32,412 nt of DNA from Hyphomicrobiales bacterium. Lineage in GTDB: Bacteria; Pseudomonadota; Alphaproteobacteria; Rhizobiales; Xanthobacteraceae. Location of the stretch: the NCBI GenBank assembly GCA_017305555.1, contig JAFKKM010000061.1, forward strand, positions 24,655-57,066, written 5' to 3'. The notes under the pieces were generated by a model. The model did not search any database, was not told the origin of the DNA, and saw only the letters and a program-made list of their open reading frames with translations. The translations under genes were made by a program, and so were the position numbers. Each line of letters begins with the position of its first letter. Position 1 is the stretch's first letter. This document shows positions 1 through 7,125 of the stretch, one piece after another.

Positions 1-2
1 CC

Positions 3-305
3 GTCGCGGGCTTCGTGCCGCGCGTCTATCTCGGGCAGGCCGTCGCCAACAGCGATTTCCGCAAATTCGACGACGGGCTGCGTATGGTGCTCGATTGTTC
101 GCCGGAGCTTGCCGATACGCTCGAACAGCGCCTCTCAGCGGCGGCCGCCACCGGAACGGTCCGCTACGGCGTGCATCGTCAGGATGCGGCAATGATGACG
201 TGCTTCACGCCGTCGGCGCTGCGCGCGGATCATCTTCATTTCATAGACGGTGCGCGGGGTGGCTATGCGGTGGCCGCCACGGCCTTGAAAGCGTCGCTTG
301 GGTAG
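3..305 (+). CDS. DUF3095 family protein, C-terminal part (5' end outside window)
   Basis: The open frame enters from the left edge, so only about the last 100 residues are present. The tail contains FDDGLRMVLDCSP, YGVHRQDAAMMTCF and HFIDGARGGYA, which I recognise as the conserved C-terminal stretch of DUF3095 proteins. These are bacterial proteins with distant resemblance to class III nucleotide cyclases, and their substrate is not established. The GTG at 15 is not needed as a start because the frame is open to the edge. The gene ends at TAG 303-305, 14 nt before the stop of the convergent DUF2147 gene. Nothing can be said here about the catalytic part, which lies upstream. The family call is from memory of the motif pattern, not from a search. 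Confidence 0.75.
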   Translation, partial: VAGFVPRVYLGQAVANSDFRKFDDGLRMVLDCSPELADTLEQRLSAAAATGTVRYGVHRQDAAMMTCFTPSALRADHLHFIDGARGGYAVAATALKASLG

Positions 306-319
306 TGCGATTGCGCAAT

Positions 320-763
320 TCAGCGCTTCGATCGCGTCCAGTTCTCGCCGCCGCATAATCCGCCGACGCAGCCGTTCACGCGAAGACTGTTCGGTCCCAT
401 CATCGCGATATTGCTGTCGTAAGTGCCACCGTCGTCGGCGTTGTAGATGCGTCCGGCCCATCGCGACACGCCTGAAGGCTGCATCCCGTTGAACAGCGGC
501 AGCCCAATCATCGGCCTGCGGCGAAGCGCGGGATTCGGATTCTTATCGTCGACGGCCGGCTTGCCGGTATTCGGATCGGTCGGATCACGCAGCCAGACCA
601 CGACGCCGCAAATGCCCGTGCCGCAACGGCTGACCTGCACCTTGGCATCGCCGGCCTGTGTGAGCCAAGTGCCGGTGGGATCTCCGGATTCCTGAGCGAA
701 TGCGCCGGACGATAGGTTCAACGTAATTAAAATCGTGGCAATCAGGCCGAATCGCAATGTCAT
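320..763 (-). CDS. Secreted DUF2147 protein
   Basis: A 147-residue protein with a clear Sec signal peptide (residues 1-23, cleavage after AFA), then the DUF2147 pattern: GTWLTQAGDAKVQV near the start, two Cys in RCGTGICG, VVWLRDP, and a Cys-rich end (GCVGGLCGGENWTR). DUF2147 is a small lipocalin-like periplasmic domain of unknown function. The frame stays open to 895, but I chose the ATG at 763 because it carries the signal peptide and has GGAGG six bases ahead; the upstream extension is basic and unlike an export signal. It converges with the DUF3095 gene. A weak promoter-like pair (TTGCAC then TGCATA read on the minus strand, about 790-817) could serve it. Confidence 0.85.
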   Translation of the reverse strand: MTLRFGLIATILITLNLSSGAFAQESGDPTGTWLTQAGDAKVQVSRCGTGICGVVVWLRDPTDPNTGKPAVDDKNPNPALRRRPMIGLPLFNGMQPSGVSRWAGRIYNADDGGTYDSNIAMMGPNSLRVNGCVGGLCGGENWTRSKR

Positions 764-953
764 CAGAATCCTCCAGATCGGTCCCGTGTTGCATAACAAA
801 AGGGCAAACTTGTGCAATGACGTTCCGGCGCCGGTGTGAATATCGGATGGAAGTAAAGAATAAACTGAACGTGGACGATGAAATCGTTGCGCCATGATGG
901 CGCGCCGCGCAACGTTATTCCCGAGGCGAGTGGATATGCTTCGAAATGACGCG

Positions 954-2318
954 CTATTTGCCCCAACGGGTGAAATAGACCGCTAAAGCGGTGACGATGC
1001 CGAAGACCAACATCGCGGTGGCGACCAATGCGAACAGCATCGAGGCCGGTGCGTGAATCGTGGCGAGCCACCAGCCGCCGCCGGCAACGATCAGAAGACG
1101 CAGCGTCGAGGCGAGTACCGGTCCCGTGACTCGCGCGGCGCCTTGTGATGCGAAATACATCGCGATACCGAAGCCGAAAAAGCCGAAGCCCGGTCCCGCC
1201 CATGCGAAATAAGTCGTTGCGGCCGTGGTGACCTCGGCGTCGCTGGTGAACAGCGATATCCACAGCGAGGGCCAGATTGCGACGATGATTCCGATCGCTC
1301 CAACGGTCAGGCCGGCGGCGCAGCCGGTTGTCCATGCGACGCGTCGGGCACGGGCCACCAGACCGGCGCCAATCGCCATGCCGACCATCGGCGTCGATGC
1401 CACGCCGAATGCGAAGGCCACCGGGATCAGCAGGAATTCCAGGCGCGCGCCGATGCCGTAGCCGGCGAGCGCTGCGACGCCGAAGCCGGTGACGATCTTG
1501 GTGAAGACGACGATGGTGAGCACCGTTTGCACCGGCGACAGACATGAGATCGCGCCGACCTTGAGGATGTCGGCGAACATGTTCTTTCGAAGCGCGAAGG
1601 TCGATGGGTGCAATGTCAGCCGGCTGCGACCGCTGGCGAGATACCAGGCGAGGAAGACCGTTCCGATTGTGTAGGCGATCAACTGGCCGCTGGCGACGCC
1701 GATCATGCCGAATCGCGGTATGCCGCCGAGGCCCAATCCCAATGCGCCGCCGCAGATCACCTGCAACACGGCGACGACGAGCAGCGTCATCGAGGGCACA
1801 CGCATGTTGCCGGTGCCGCGCAGGATCGATGCCAGCGTGTTTACCAGCCAGATTGTGATCGCGCCGGAGAACAGCACGGTGGCGTATCCGGTGGCCTCGG
1901 TGAGAACCGCGCCGTCGCCGCCAAGCAGCGCGAATAGCTGCCGGCCGAACAGCAGCATCATCAGTGTGAAGAAAGCGCCGCCGAGGATGCCGATCGTGGC
2001 CGCGTGCCACGCAAGGGCGTTGGCACGATCCACGTTGTCGGCGCCCAGCGCGCGGCTGATCGCGGAGGAGACGCTGCCGCCGATCGCACCAGCGGATGTC
2101 GTCTGCATCAGCATCGTGAAAGGAAAGGCCAGTGCAATGGCCGCCAGCGGCACGATACCAAGCCGGCCGATGTAAGCGGTTTCCGCCACCGCCACCAGCG
2201 TGCTGCCGAACATTGCGACGACATTCGGCAGCGCCAGTCGCAGCAATGTCGGTAGGATCGGCGATGTCAGCAGGGTGTTGGCTTTAGCCGCAGACTGCAA
2301 GCGTACAGGAGCGTTCAT
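954..2318 (-). CDS. MATE family multidrug/toxin exporter
   Basis: A 454-residue polytopic inner-membrane protein with the MATE layout of two six-helix halves. The first half has ALPNVVAMFGSTLVAVAETAYIGRLG and a polar MLMQTTSAGAIGGSVSSAISRALG stretch typical of the family; the second half starts near residue 235 with the same pattern (AISCLSPVQTVLTIVV and GYGIGARLEFLLIPVAFAFG). MATE proteins export cationic drugs, flavonoids or organic acids using a Na+ or H+ gradient; the substrate cannot be read from sequence. It is transcribed alone from a promoter with an operator-like palindrome in its spacer (2381-2409). The long competing frame at 763-2010 on the same strand is an Arg-rich shadow. Confidence 0.9.
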   Translation of the reverse strand: MNAPVRLQSAAKANTLLTSPILPTLLRLALPNVVAMFGSTLVAVAETAYIGRLGIVPLAAIALAFPFTMLMQTTSAGAIGGSVSSAISRALGADNVDRANALAWHAATIGILGGAFFTLMMLLFGRQLFALLGGDGAVLTEATGYATVLFSGAITIWLVNTLASILRGTGNMRVPSMTLLVVAVLQVICGGALGLGLGGIPRFGMIGVASGQLIAYTIGTVFLAWYLASGRSRLTLHPSTFALRKNMFADILKVGAISCLSPVQTVLTIVVFTKIVTGFGVAALAGYGIGARLEFLLIPVAFAFGVASTPMVGMAIGAGLVARARRVAWTTGCAAGLTVGAIGIIVAIWPSLWISLFTSDAEVTTAATTYFAWAGPGFGFFGFGIAMYFASQGAARVTGPVLASTLRLLIVAGGGWWLATIHAPASMLFALVATAMLVFGIVTALAVYFTRWGK

Positions 2319-2380
2319 CGGGGTGAGGTCCGTCGCCGGAGTGAGCCGCCCGACCGTCCGCGCAAACTCTGTAGGTCAGG

Positions 2381-2409
2381 TATATATTACGAACGACATA
2401 TCATAACAA
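2381..2409 (-). promoter_or_regulatory. Promoter of the MATE gene with imperfect palindrome in the spacer
   Basis: On the minus strand TTGTTA (2409-2404) is followed after 17 bp by TATATA (2386-2381). The spacer and -10 contain an 18-bp imperfect palindrome (2384-2401) of the form ATAT..CG..CG..ATAT. A site in this position would let a repressor of TetR or similar type block polymerase, which is common for drug exporters. No regulator gene is adjacent. The promoter is inferred from spacing and similarity to consensus only. Confidence 0.5.
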
Positions 2410-2439
2410 TTAGAAATCCGTTCTGCCGACAATGCATGG

Positions 2440-2967
2440 TCACCATGGCAATCCGCATAAATCGATGACGCCGCCGCCTGCGCCGCGCTTGAGGTCGAAG
2501 GTATATGGCGCCATCGCATCGAACCGCACACGGCCACCGGGTTGTTCGCACCAGACCTCGCCGATAAATCGTTGCCAGCCGCGCGCCTCATAAAATGCGA
2601 CATTGTGCGGCTCGCAGAAAAGCACCGCAAACTGAACGTCTTCGCGATCGCGCAAGGTCTGGATGGCCGCATTGAGCGCGACGCTGGCATAGCCATGGCG
2701 GCGGTGATCGGGATGGGTGGCAACGCCGCCGATTCCGCCGATATTCATGTTTCGGTTATTCCATTTCGCCATCCGGGTGTAGATGCCGACGTGGCAGGCC
2801 AGTTCGCCGTCTGCGGCTTCAACCAGCACACGCAGGTCGGCATTCGCCCACTGGATATGTCTCCACGGCCGCTGTTCAAGTGTCGCTTTGGGCCAGACAA
2901 GCTCGAGCAGCGGCCGGGCCGTCGGCCATGATGCGTCTCCGTTCAGGATGTCGATCTCGATGCTCAT
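2440..2967 (-). CDS. GNAT family N-acetyltransferase
   Basis: A 175-residue single-domain GNAT enzyme. The acetyl-CoA pyrophosphate loop is visible as HPDHRRHGYAS (residues 85-95), preceded by the beta-4 strand GGIGGVAT, and the C-terminal half has CEPHNVAFYEARGW, the usual helix-strand with a Tyr near the thiol. GNAT enzymes move an acetyl group from acetyl-CoA to an amine; the substrate is not known here. The pattern is loosely reminiscent of aminoglycoside 2'-acetyltransferases, but too weakly to name it so. The start at 2967 has AGGAG ten bases ahead; the frame is open to 3027 but lacks a better site. It is divergent from the MFS gene, with 113 bp between the two starts. Confidence 0.8.
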   Translation of the reverse strand: MSIEIDILNGDASWPTARPLLELVWPKATLEQRPWRHIQWANADLRVLVEAADGELACHVGIYTRMAKWNNRNMNIGGIGGVATHPDHRRHGYASVALNAAIQTLRDREDVQFAVLFCEPHNVAFYEARGWQRFIGEVWCEQPGGRVRFDAMAPYTFDLKRGAGGGVIDLCGLPW

Positions 2968-3080
2968 CTTGTCCGGGCTCCTGTCCCGCGTCTGCTGCAT
3001 TCCGTCATGCTTGGCGGTGCGTAGCAAGTTTTGGCTTTCAATGTCAGGATGTTGGAAGTTTATACCGGAAAGGTCGATCG

Positions 3081-4322
3081 ATGGGCGCGGGACAGCTCAC
3101 AACATTCCAGCGCTGGTCGATTCTCGCCGGCGCCGCCGTGCTGCTGAGCCTTGCCATGGGTATGCGCCAGAGCTTCGGTCTGTTTCAGCCCTCGATCATT
3201 CGCGACGTCGGGATCACGGTCGCGGATTTCTCGCTGGCAACGGCGTTGCAGAACGTTGTCTGGGGCGTGACGCAACCGGTGGTCGGCATGTTGGCCGATC
3301 GCTACGGGTCGCGATACGTCATGCTGGGTGGCGTGCTGGTCTATGCGGCGGGACTGGTGATCATGATGTTCACCACTTCGGCGCTGATGTTCATCGTCGG
3401 CGCGGGCTTTTGCGTCGGTCTGGCGCTGTCCTGCACCGCTTCGAGCATCACGATGGCAGTAACCTCCCGCGTTGTAATGCCCGCTCAGCGCAGCGTGGCA
3501 ATGGGCGCGGTCTCTGCGGCCGGGTCGCTCGGTCTGGTCATCGCCTCGCCGCTGGCGCAGACGCTGATCTCCAATGCCGGCTGGCAGATGGCGCTGGTCG
3601 GCTTCCTCGGCCTTGCAGCGGTGATGCTGCCGGCGGCGCTTTTCGCCGGACGCGGCGATACGGTTGAGATCGACAAGGCGGACGATTCCGAACAGCGCGT
3701 CGGTGCGGTGGTGCAATCGGCACTCGGCCATTCCGGTTTTGTGGTGATGTCGATCGCGTTCTTCGTCTGCGGTCTGCAACTGGTGTTCCTCACCACGCAT
3801 TTGCCGAACTATCTGGAAATCTGCGGGCTCGATGCGTCGCTGAGCGCCGAGGCCTTGGCGATGATCGGGCTGTTTAACGTCATCGGCTCCTACGCGTTCG
3901 GCTGGCTCGGCGGCCGCTATCCCAAGCAGATCCTGCTCGGCGGCATCTACATTGCGCGCTCGCTGGCGATCGCGATCTATTTCGCGCTTCCCGCGACGCC
4001 GGCGTCGACGCTGATCTTCGCGGCCGTGATGGGCTCGCTCTGGCTCGGTGTGGTGCCGCTGGTCAATGGGCTGGTGTCGCAACTGTTCGGGTTGCGCTTC
4101 ATGACCACGCTGACCGGCATCGCCTTCCTCAGCCATCAGGCCGGCTCGTTCCTAGGCGCGTGGGGCGGTGGCGTGATTTACGATCGCCTCGGCAGCTACG
4201 ACATGGCGTGGCGCGCGGCAGTGGTGATTGGGCTGGTCGCGGGCGCGTTCCAGATGCTGATGAATGTGCGGCCCCCGGCAGCACGGCCTTCGCTCGACGC
4301 CGCAGTGCCGCGCGCGGCGTGA
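3081..4322 (+). CDS. MFS transporter
   Basis: A 413-residue major facilitator with about twelve hydrophobic segments. The signature loop between helices 2 and 3 is present as GMLADRYGSRYVM (near residue 72), and the second-half equivalent appears as GWLGGRYPKQILL. A polar central loop near residues 195-215 separates the halves. The N-terminal RQSFGLFQPSI matches the oxalate/formate antiporter and monocarboxylate-like group, so an organic anion is a fair guess but not shown. I chose ATG 3081, with GGAAAGG ahead, over the longer frame from 2880, which overlaps the divergent GNAT gene. The large antisense frame at 3060-4136 is a shadow. Confidence 0.88.
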   Translation: MGAGQLTTFQRWSILAGAAVLLSLAMGMRQSFGLFQPSIIRDVGITVADFSLATALQNVVWGVTQPVVGMLADRYGSRYVMLGGVLVYAAGLVIMMFTTSALMFIVGAGFCVGLALSCTASSITMAVTSRVVMPAQRSVAMGAVSAAGSLGLVIASPLAQTLISNAGWQMALVGFLGLAAVMLPAALFAGRGDTVEIDKADDSEQRVGAVVQSALGHSGFVVMSIAFFVCGLQLVFLTTHLPNYLEICGLDASLSAEALAMIGLFNVIGSYAFGWLGGRYPKQILLGGIYIARSLAIAIYFALPATPASTLIFAAVMGSLWLGVVPLVNGLVSQLFGLRFMTTLTGIAFLSHQAGSFLGAWGGGVIYDRLGSYDMAWRAAVVIGLVAGAFQMLMNVRPPAARPSLDAAVPRAA

Positions 4323-4363
4323 TCCGCGTCACAGTCTGTGTAGCTCCTCTATCGTTCAATATG

Positions 4364-4386
4364 ATATCGTTACATGTTGACGATAT
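4364..4386 (+). promoter_or_regulatory. Perfect 7-bp inverted repeat just ahead of the caspase-like gene
   Basis: ATATCGT (4364-4370) and ACGATAT (4380-4386) form a perfect dyad with a 9-base loop, immediately followed by the GAGG ribosome-binding site of the next gene. It may be an operator or an mRNA hairpin next to the ribosome-binding site. The surrounding 75-bp gap is AT-rich and probably also holds the promoter, but I cannot assign its elements. Confidence 0.4.
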
Positions 4387-4397
4387 GAGGTCCGCCC

Positions 4398-5939
4398 ATG
4401 CGTATGCTTGCGCTCGTCTTCGCCGCGCTTGTCGTGATCGTCTGCAATGGCGGCGATGCCTTGGCCGCCAAACGGGTGGCGCTCGTTATCGGAAATTCGG
4501 CCTATCGGAACGTCGCGCCGCTTACCAACCCGGCCAACGACGCAGCTGCGATTGCCGCGATGTTCAGGCAGGCGCAGTTTGATGTGGTGGCGCTGCACGG
4601 TAATCTTGGCAACGTTGAGATGCGTCGTTCGCTCCGCGAATTCTCGGATCAGGCGCGTGGGGCCGATATCGCGGTCGTCTATTTCGCCGGGCATGGCATC
4701 GAGATCGACGGCGTGAACTATCTGATCCCGGTCGATGCAACCATCGAACGTGACACCGATGCTTATGACGAGGCCATCGCACTGGATCGAATCCTGCAAG
4801 CGGTCGAGCCCGCAAAACAGCTTCGCCTCGTGATCCTCGATGCTTGTCGCGACAATCCATTCGCCAAGAAAATGCGGCGCATGTTGGCGGTGCGCACGAT
4901 CGGGCGCGGCCTCGCTGGCGTTGAGCCGAGCCAGCCCAATACGCTGGTGGCTTATGCCGCAAAGGGCGGTTCGACGGCCTCCGACGGTGGTGGCAAGAAC
5001 AGTCCGTTCGCCAGCGCGTTGATCAAGCATCTGACGACGCCGGGCCTCGGTGTGCGCCGGGCCTTCGGCTACGTGCGGGACGATGTTTTGGCAGCGACCG
5101 GCAATCGTCAGGAACCGTTCGTCTACGGTTCGCTCGGCGGCGATGAAGTCACGTTGGTCCCGGCGGCACCTGTTACGGCGGCCGCGGTTCAGGACGTACG
5201 CGGCGACTACGAACTCGCTGACAAAGTTGGCACCGTCGAAGCGTGGGATTCCTTTATCAAGACCCATCCGACCGGTTTCTATACCGATTTGGCCAAGGCA
5301 CAGCGCAACAAGTTACGGAACGACGCGCCGCCGCGGGCTGACGCAGCGTCCGTCCCGCAAAAGTCAGGCGAGGCCGTGCCCGCTCCGCAGACGAAGCCGC
5401 AAGCCGTTGCGGCGCTACCATCCGCCGAGGATGCGTCTTCGCGGGTTGCAGGAGCGCCGAATTTGGATACGTCGCGTTTGCTTCAGGTTGAATTGGCCCG
5501 CGTCGGTTGCGCGACGGGCGAACCCGACGGCGTATGGGGAGCAGCTTCGCAACGCGCGCTCGCATCGTTCAACCGTCACGCCAGGATGCAATTGGATACC
5601 AGCCTCGCAAGTGTTGAGGCGCTGGACGCTGTGCGTGGCCGGCGCGGCCGCGTCTGCCCGCTAAGCTGCGAACGCGGTTCTCACGCGATTGGCGGCAAAT
5701 GCGTGGCCTCGACGTGCCGGCGCGGCTATGAGCGTGACGATGCTGGCGTTTGTCGTCCCGTCGCTCGATTCGAGCGAACCGCGCGCTCCCGTGAGCCGCG
5801 CGAGCGTCGTGAACCCGTGCCACGGCAAGCCCCAAATGCCGCGCAGGTCATTTGCAACGACCATGGCTGCCGCCCTGTCAGCAGAGGCTGCCGCGCGGCG
5901 GTTGCGTCCGGCCCATTTCAATCGGAGGTCTGTAACTGA
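4398..5939 (+). CDS. Secreted caspase-like protein (peptidase C14) with Cys-rich C-terminus
   Basis: A 513-residue protein. Residues 1-23 form a signal peptide ending in DALA. Residues 25-250 are a caspase-fold (C14) domain: KRVALVIGNSAY opens it, the catalytic His is H99 in YFAGHG, and the catalytic Cys is C150 in ILDACRDNPF; AAKGGSTASDG follows as in bacterial orthocaspases. Near residues 270-310 is a conserved helical stretch (ADKVGTVEAWDSFIKTHP). After a Pro/Ala-rich linker comes a region like a peptidoglycan-binding helix bundle (RVGCATGEPDGVWGAASQRA), then a Cys-rich tail with about nine Cys that probably form disulfides in the periplasm. Both dyad residues are intact, so it may be a periplasmic protease; the target is unknown. 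TGAGG precedes the ATG. Confidence 0.87.
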   Translation: MRMLALVFAALVVIVCNGGDALAAKRVALVIGNSAYRNVAPLTNPANDAAAIAAMFRQAQFDVVALHGNLGNVEMRRSLREFSDQARGADIAVVYFAGHGIEIDGVNYLIPVDATIERDTDAYDEAIALDRILQAVEPAKQLRLVILDACRDNPFAKKMRRMLAVRTIGRGLAGVEPSQPNTLVAYAAKGGSTASDGGGKNSPFASALIKHLTTPGLGVRRAFGYVRDDVLAATGNRQEPFVYGSLGGDEVTLVPAAPVTAAAVQDVRGDYELADKVGTVEAWDSFIKTHPTGFYTDLAKAQRNKLRNDAPPRADAASVPQKSGEAVPAPQTKPQAVAALPSAEDASSRVAGAPNLDTSRLLQVELARVGCATGEPDGVWGAASQRALASFNRHARMQLDTSLASVEALDAVRGRRGRVCPLSCERGSHAIGGKCVASTCRRGYERDDAGVCRPVARFERTARSREPRERREPVPRQAPNAAQVICNDHGCRPVSRGCRAAVASGPFQSEVCN

Positions 5940-5963
5940 GGGTGGAATCGAGGTCGCTCGCAT

Positions 5964-5993
5964 TTGACTGTTCTTCGCAGTGGAACCTTATAT
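5964..5993 (+). promoter_or_regulatory. Sigma-70-type promoter of sodB
   Basis: TTGACT at 5964-5969 and TTATAT at 5988-5993 are separated by 18 bp, with TATAAA partly overlapping the -10. Transcription would start near 6000, giving a leader of about 40 nt before the sodB ATG at 6040. This makes the GTG at 5980 (an in-frame extension) impossible as a start, because it lies inside the promoter. Confidence 0.6.
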
Positions 5994-6039
5994 AAAGGGA
6001 ACCGTTAGCCCTCTATCTCCACTATCCCGGACAAAAATC

Positions 6040-6636
6040 ATGACCTTCAAACTTCCCGATTTGCCTTACGCCTATGATGCGCTCGCTCCTCATATGTCCA
6101 AGGAAACGCTGGAGTTTCACCACGACAAGCACCATCAGGCCTATGTCACCAATGGCAACAACCTGCTGAAGGGCACGGAATTCGAGAACAAGTCGCTGGA
6201 AGAGATCGTCAAGGGCTCCTACGGCAAGAATGCTGCGTTGTTCAACAACGCCGGCCAGCACTACAACCACCTTCATTTCTGGAACTGGATGAAGCCGAAT
6301 GGCGGCGGCAGCAAGCTGCCCGGCCGTCTGGAAAAGAAGATCAACGAGGACCTCGGCGGCCTCGAGAAGTTCAAGGCGGATTTTGCCGCCGCCGGCGCCG
6401 GACAGTTCGGCTCGGGCTGGGCTTGGCTGTCGGTCAAGAACGGCAAGCTCGAAGTCTCCAAGACCCCGAACGGCGAGAACCCGCTGGTCCACGGCGCGAC
6501 CCCGATCCTCGGTGTCGACGTCTGGGAGCACTCCTACTACATCGACTACCGCAACCGCCGCCCTGACTATCTGAAGGCGTTCGTCGATCATCTCGTGAAC
6601 TGGGAGTACGTCGACGACCTGCTCGGCAAGGCCTGA
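6040..6636 (+). CDS. sodB: Superoxide dismutase, iron type
   Basis: A 198-residue Fe/Mn superoxide dismutase that converts superoxide to oxygen and peroxide in the cytoplasm. Metal ligands are in place: H27 (in LEFHHDKHH), H77 (in YNHLHFWNW), D160 and H164 (in VDVWEHSYYIDYRN). Gln73 in AGQHYNH occupies the position from which iron-type enzymes supply the active-site Gln, so I call it Fe-type; cambialistic use of Mn cannot be excluded. Length is normal for the family. ATG 6040 was chosen because the family begins at FKLPDLPYAYDALAPH. It is monocistronic, with its own promoter and a strong hairpin terminator. Confidence 0.95.
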   Translation: MTFKLPDLPYAYDALAPHMSKETLEFHHDKHHQAYVTNGNNLLKGTEFENKSLEEIVKGSYGKNAALFNNAGQHYNHLHFWNWMKPNGGGSKLPGRLEKKINEDLGGLEKFKADFAAAGAGQFGSGWAWLSVKNGKLEVSKTPNGENPLVHGATPILGVDVWEHSYYIDYRNRRPDYLKAFVDHLVNWEYVDDLLGKA

Positions 6637-6670
6637 TCTCGGCAAGGTTTGAAATAACATTCACTATTGG

Positions 6671-6697
6671 AAGGGCGGCTTATGGGCCGCCCTTCTT
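6671..6697 (+). terminator. Intrinsic terminator of sodB
   Basis: AAGGGCGGC (6671-6679) and GCCGCCCTT (6686-6694) form a perfect 9-bp stem with a 6-base loop, followed by CTTTGTT. It lies 35 nt after the sodB stop. The U-run is short and interrupted, but the stem is strong. Confidence 0.8.
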
Positions 6698-6808
6698 TGT
6701 TGGCCTTGCGGGAAGATGGCAGTCCAGCGAGGGCCTATGCGATATCCAAGGCCAAATCTGCATAACACTTTGACCTGAAATGATTTTTCAAATCGTGCGG
6801 CGACTGCA

Positions 6809-6837
6809 TTGTTATGTTATAGTGTAACATATATAGA
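6809..6837 (+). promoter_or_regulatory. Promoter of the zinc operon with Zur-box-like operator
   Basis: TATGTTA (6813-6819) and TAACATA (6825-6831) form a perfect 7-bp dyad with a 5-bp centre, closely resembling Zur operators of the ATGTTATANNNTAACAT type. It fills the spacer of a promoter whose -35 is TTGTTA (6809-6814) and whose -10 is TATAGA (6832-6837), 17 bp apart. Zur bound with zinc would therefore block polymerase, and transcription would rise when zinc is scarce. The match to zinc uptake genes immediately downstream makes the assignment stronger than the motif alone. The rest of the 300-bp gap after sodB holds only the sodB terminator and a leader of about 95 nt. Confidence 0.75.
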
Positions 6838-6898
6838 ACCTGTACAGCAGCTTGGCTGCCGGAAGGTATTTTCTAGCGCCGCGCGCACGAGCCGTCAC

Positions 6899-6940
6899 AT
6901 GGCGACCGAGTTCACCCGAGCCGAGACATTCGACCGATGA
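6899..6940 (+). other. Possible 13-codon upstream ORF coupled to the zinc operon's first gene
   Basis: ATG at 6899 opens a 13-codon frame (MATEFTRAETFDR) whose TGA overlaps the ATG of the His-rich gene as ATGA. It lies in the leader after the Zur-box promoter. There is no good Shine-Dalgarno before it, nor before the ATG at 6937, so translational coupling is conceivable. It may equally be chance. Confidence 0.25.
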
Positions 6941-7125
6941 CCCATTCGCACGCACATAGCCACGGCGCGGCCGGCGCGCACCATCATGCGCCGGAAGCGC
7001 CACACCCGGCGCAGCGGGCAACGGTTTCGCTGCTGCGGATGACGCTCGCAGAGCGGCTGGGTTTGGCGATCCTTCTCAGTGTCGGTCTCTGGGGCCTGGT
7101 CTGGCTGGCGATGAGGCCGGCATGA
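6937..7125 (+). CDS. Small His-rich single-span membrane protein, first gene of the zinc operon
   Basis: A 62-residue protein of unknown family. Eight of the first 24 residues are His (THSHAHSHG, then AHHHAPEAPH), a composition typical of zinc-binding tails. Residues about 40-59 (LGLAILLSVGLWGLVWLAM) form a single transmembrane helix, after a short basic/amphipathic stretch. It follows the Zur-box promoter and its stop overlaps the start of the ATPase gene as ATGA, so it is co-translated with the importer. By inference it could bind zinc at the membrane and hand it to or from the importer, or tune its activity; no function is established that I know of. The frame's codon choice fits its neighbours, and the position makes it likely to be real. 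Confidence 0.7.
   Translation: MTHSHAHSHGAAGAHHHAPEAPHPAQRATVSLLRMTLAERLGLAILLSVGLWGLVWLAMRPA

Noticed and set aside
763-2010. 415-codon minus-strand frame overlapping the MATE gene in another phase
   Set aside because: Extremely Arg-rich and without hydrophobic or domain pattern; the MATE frame explains the region.
3060-4136. 358-codon minus-strand frame opposite the MFS gene
   Set aside because: Gln/Arg/His-rich shadow with no motif; the plus-strand MFS protein is clear.
5980-6039. Upstream GTG start for sodB giving 20 extra residues
   Set aside because: The start lies within the -35/-10 promoter region, and the family begins at the ATG at 6040.
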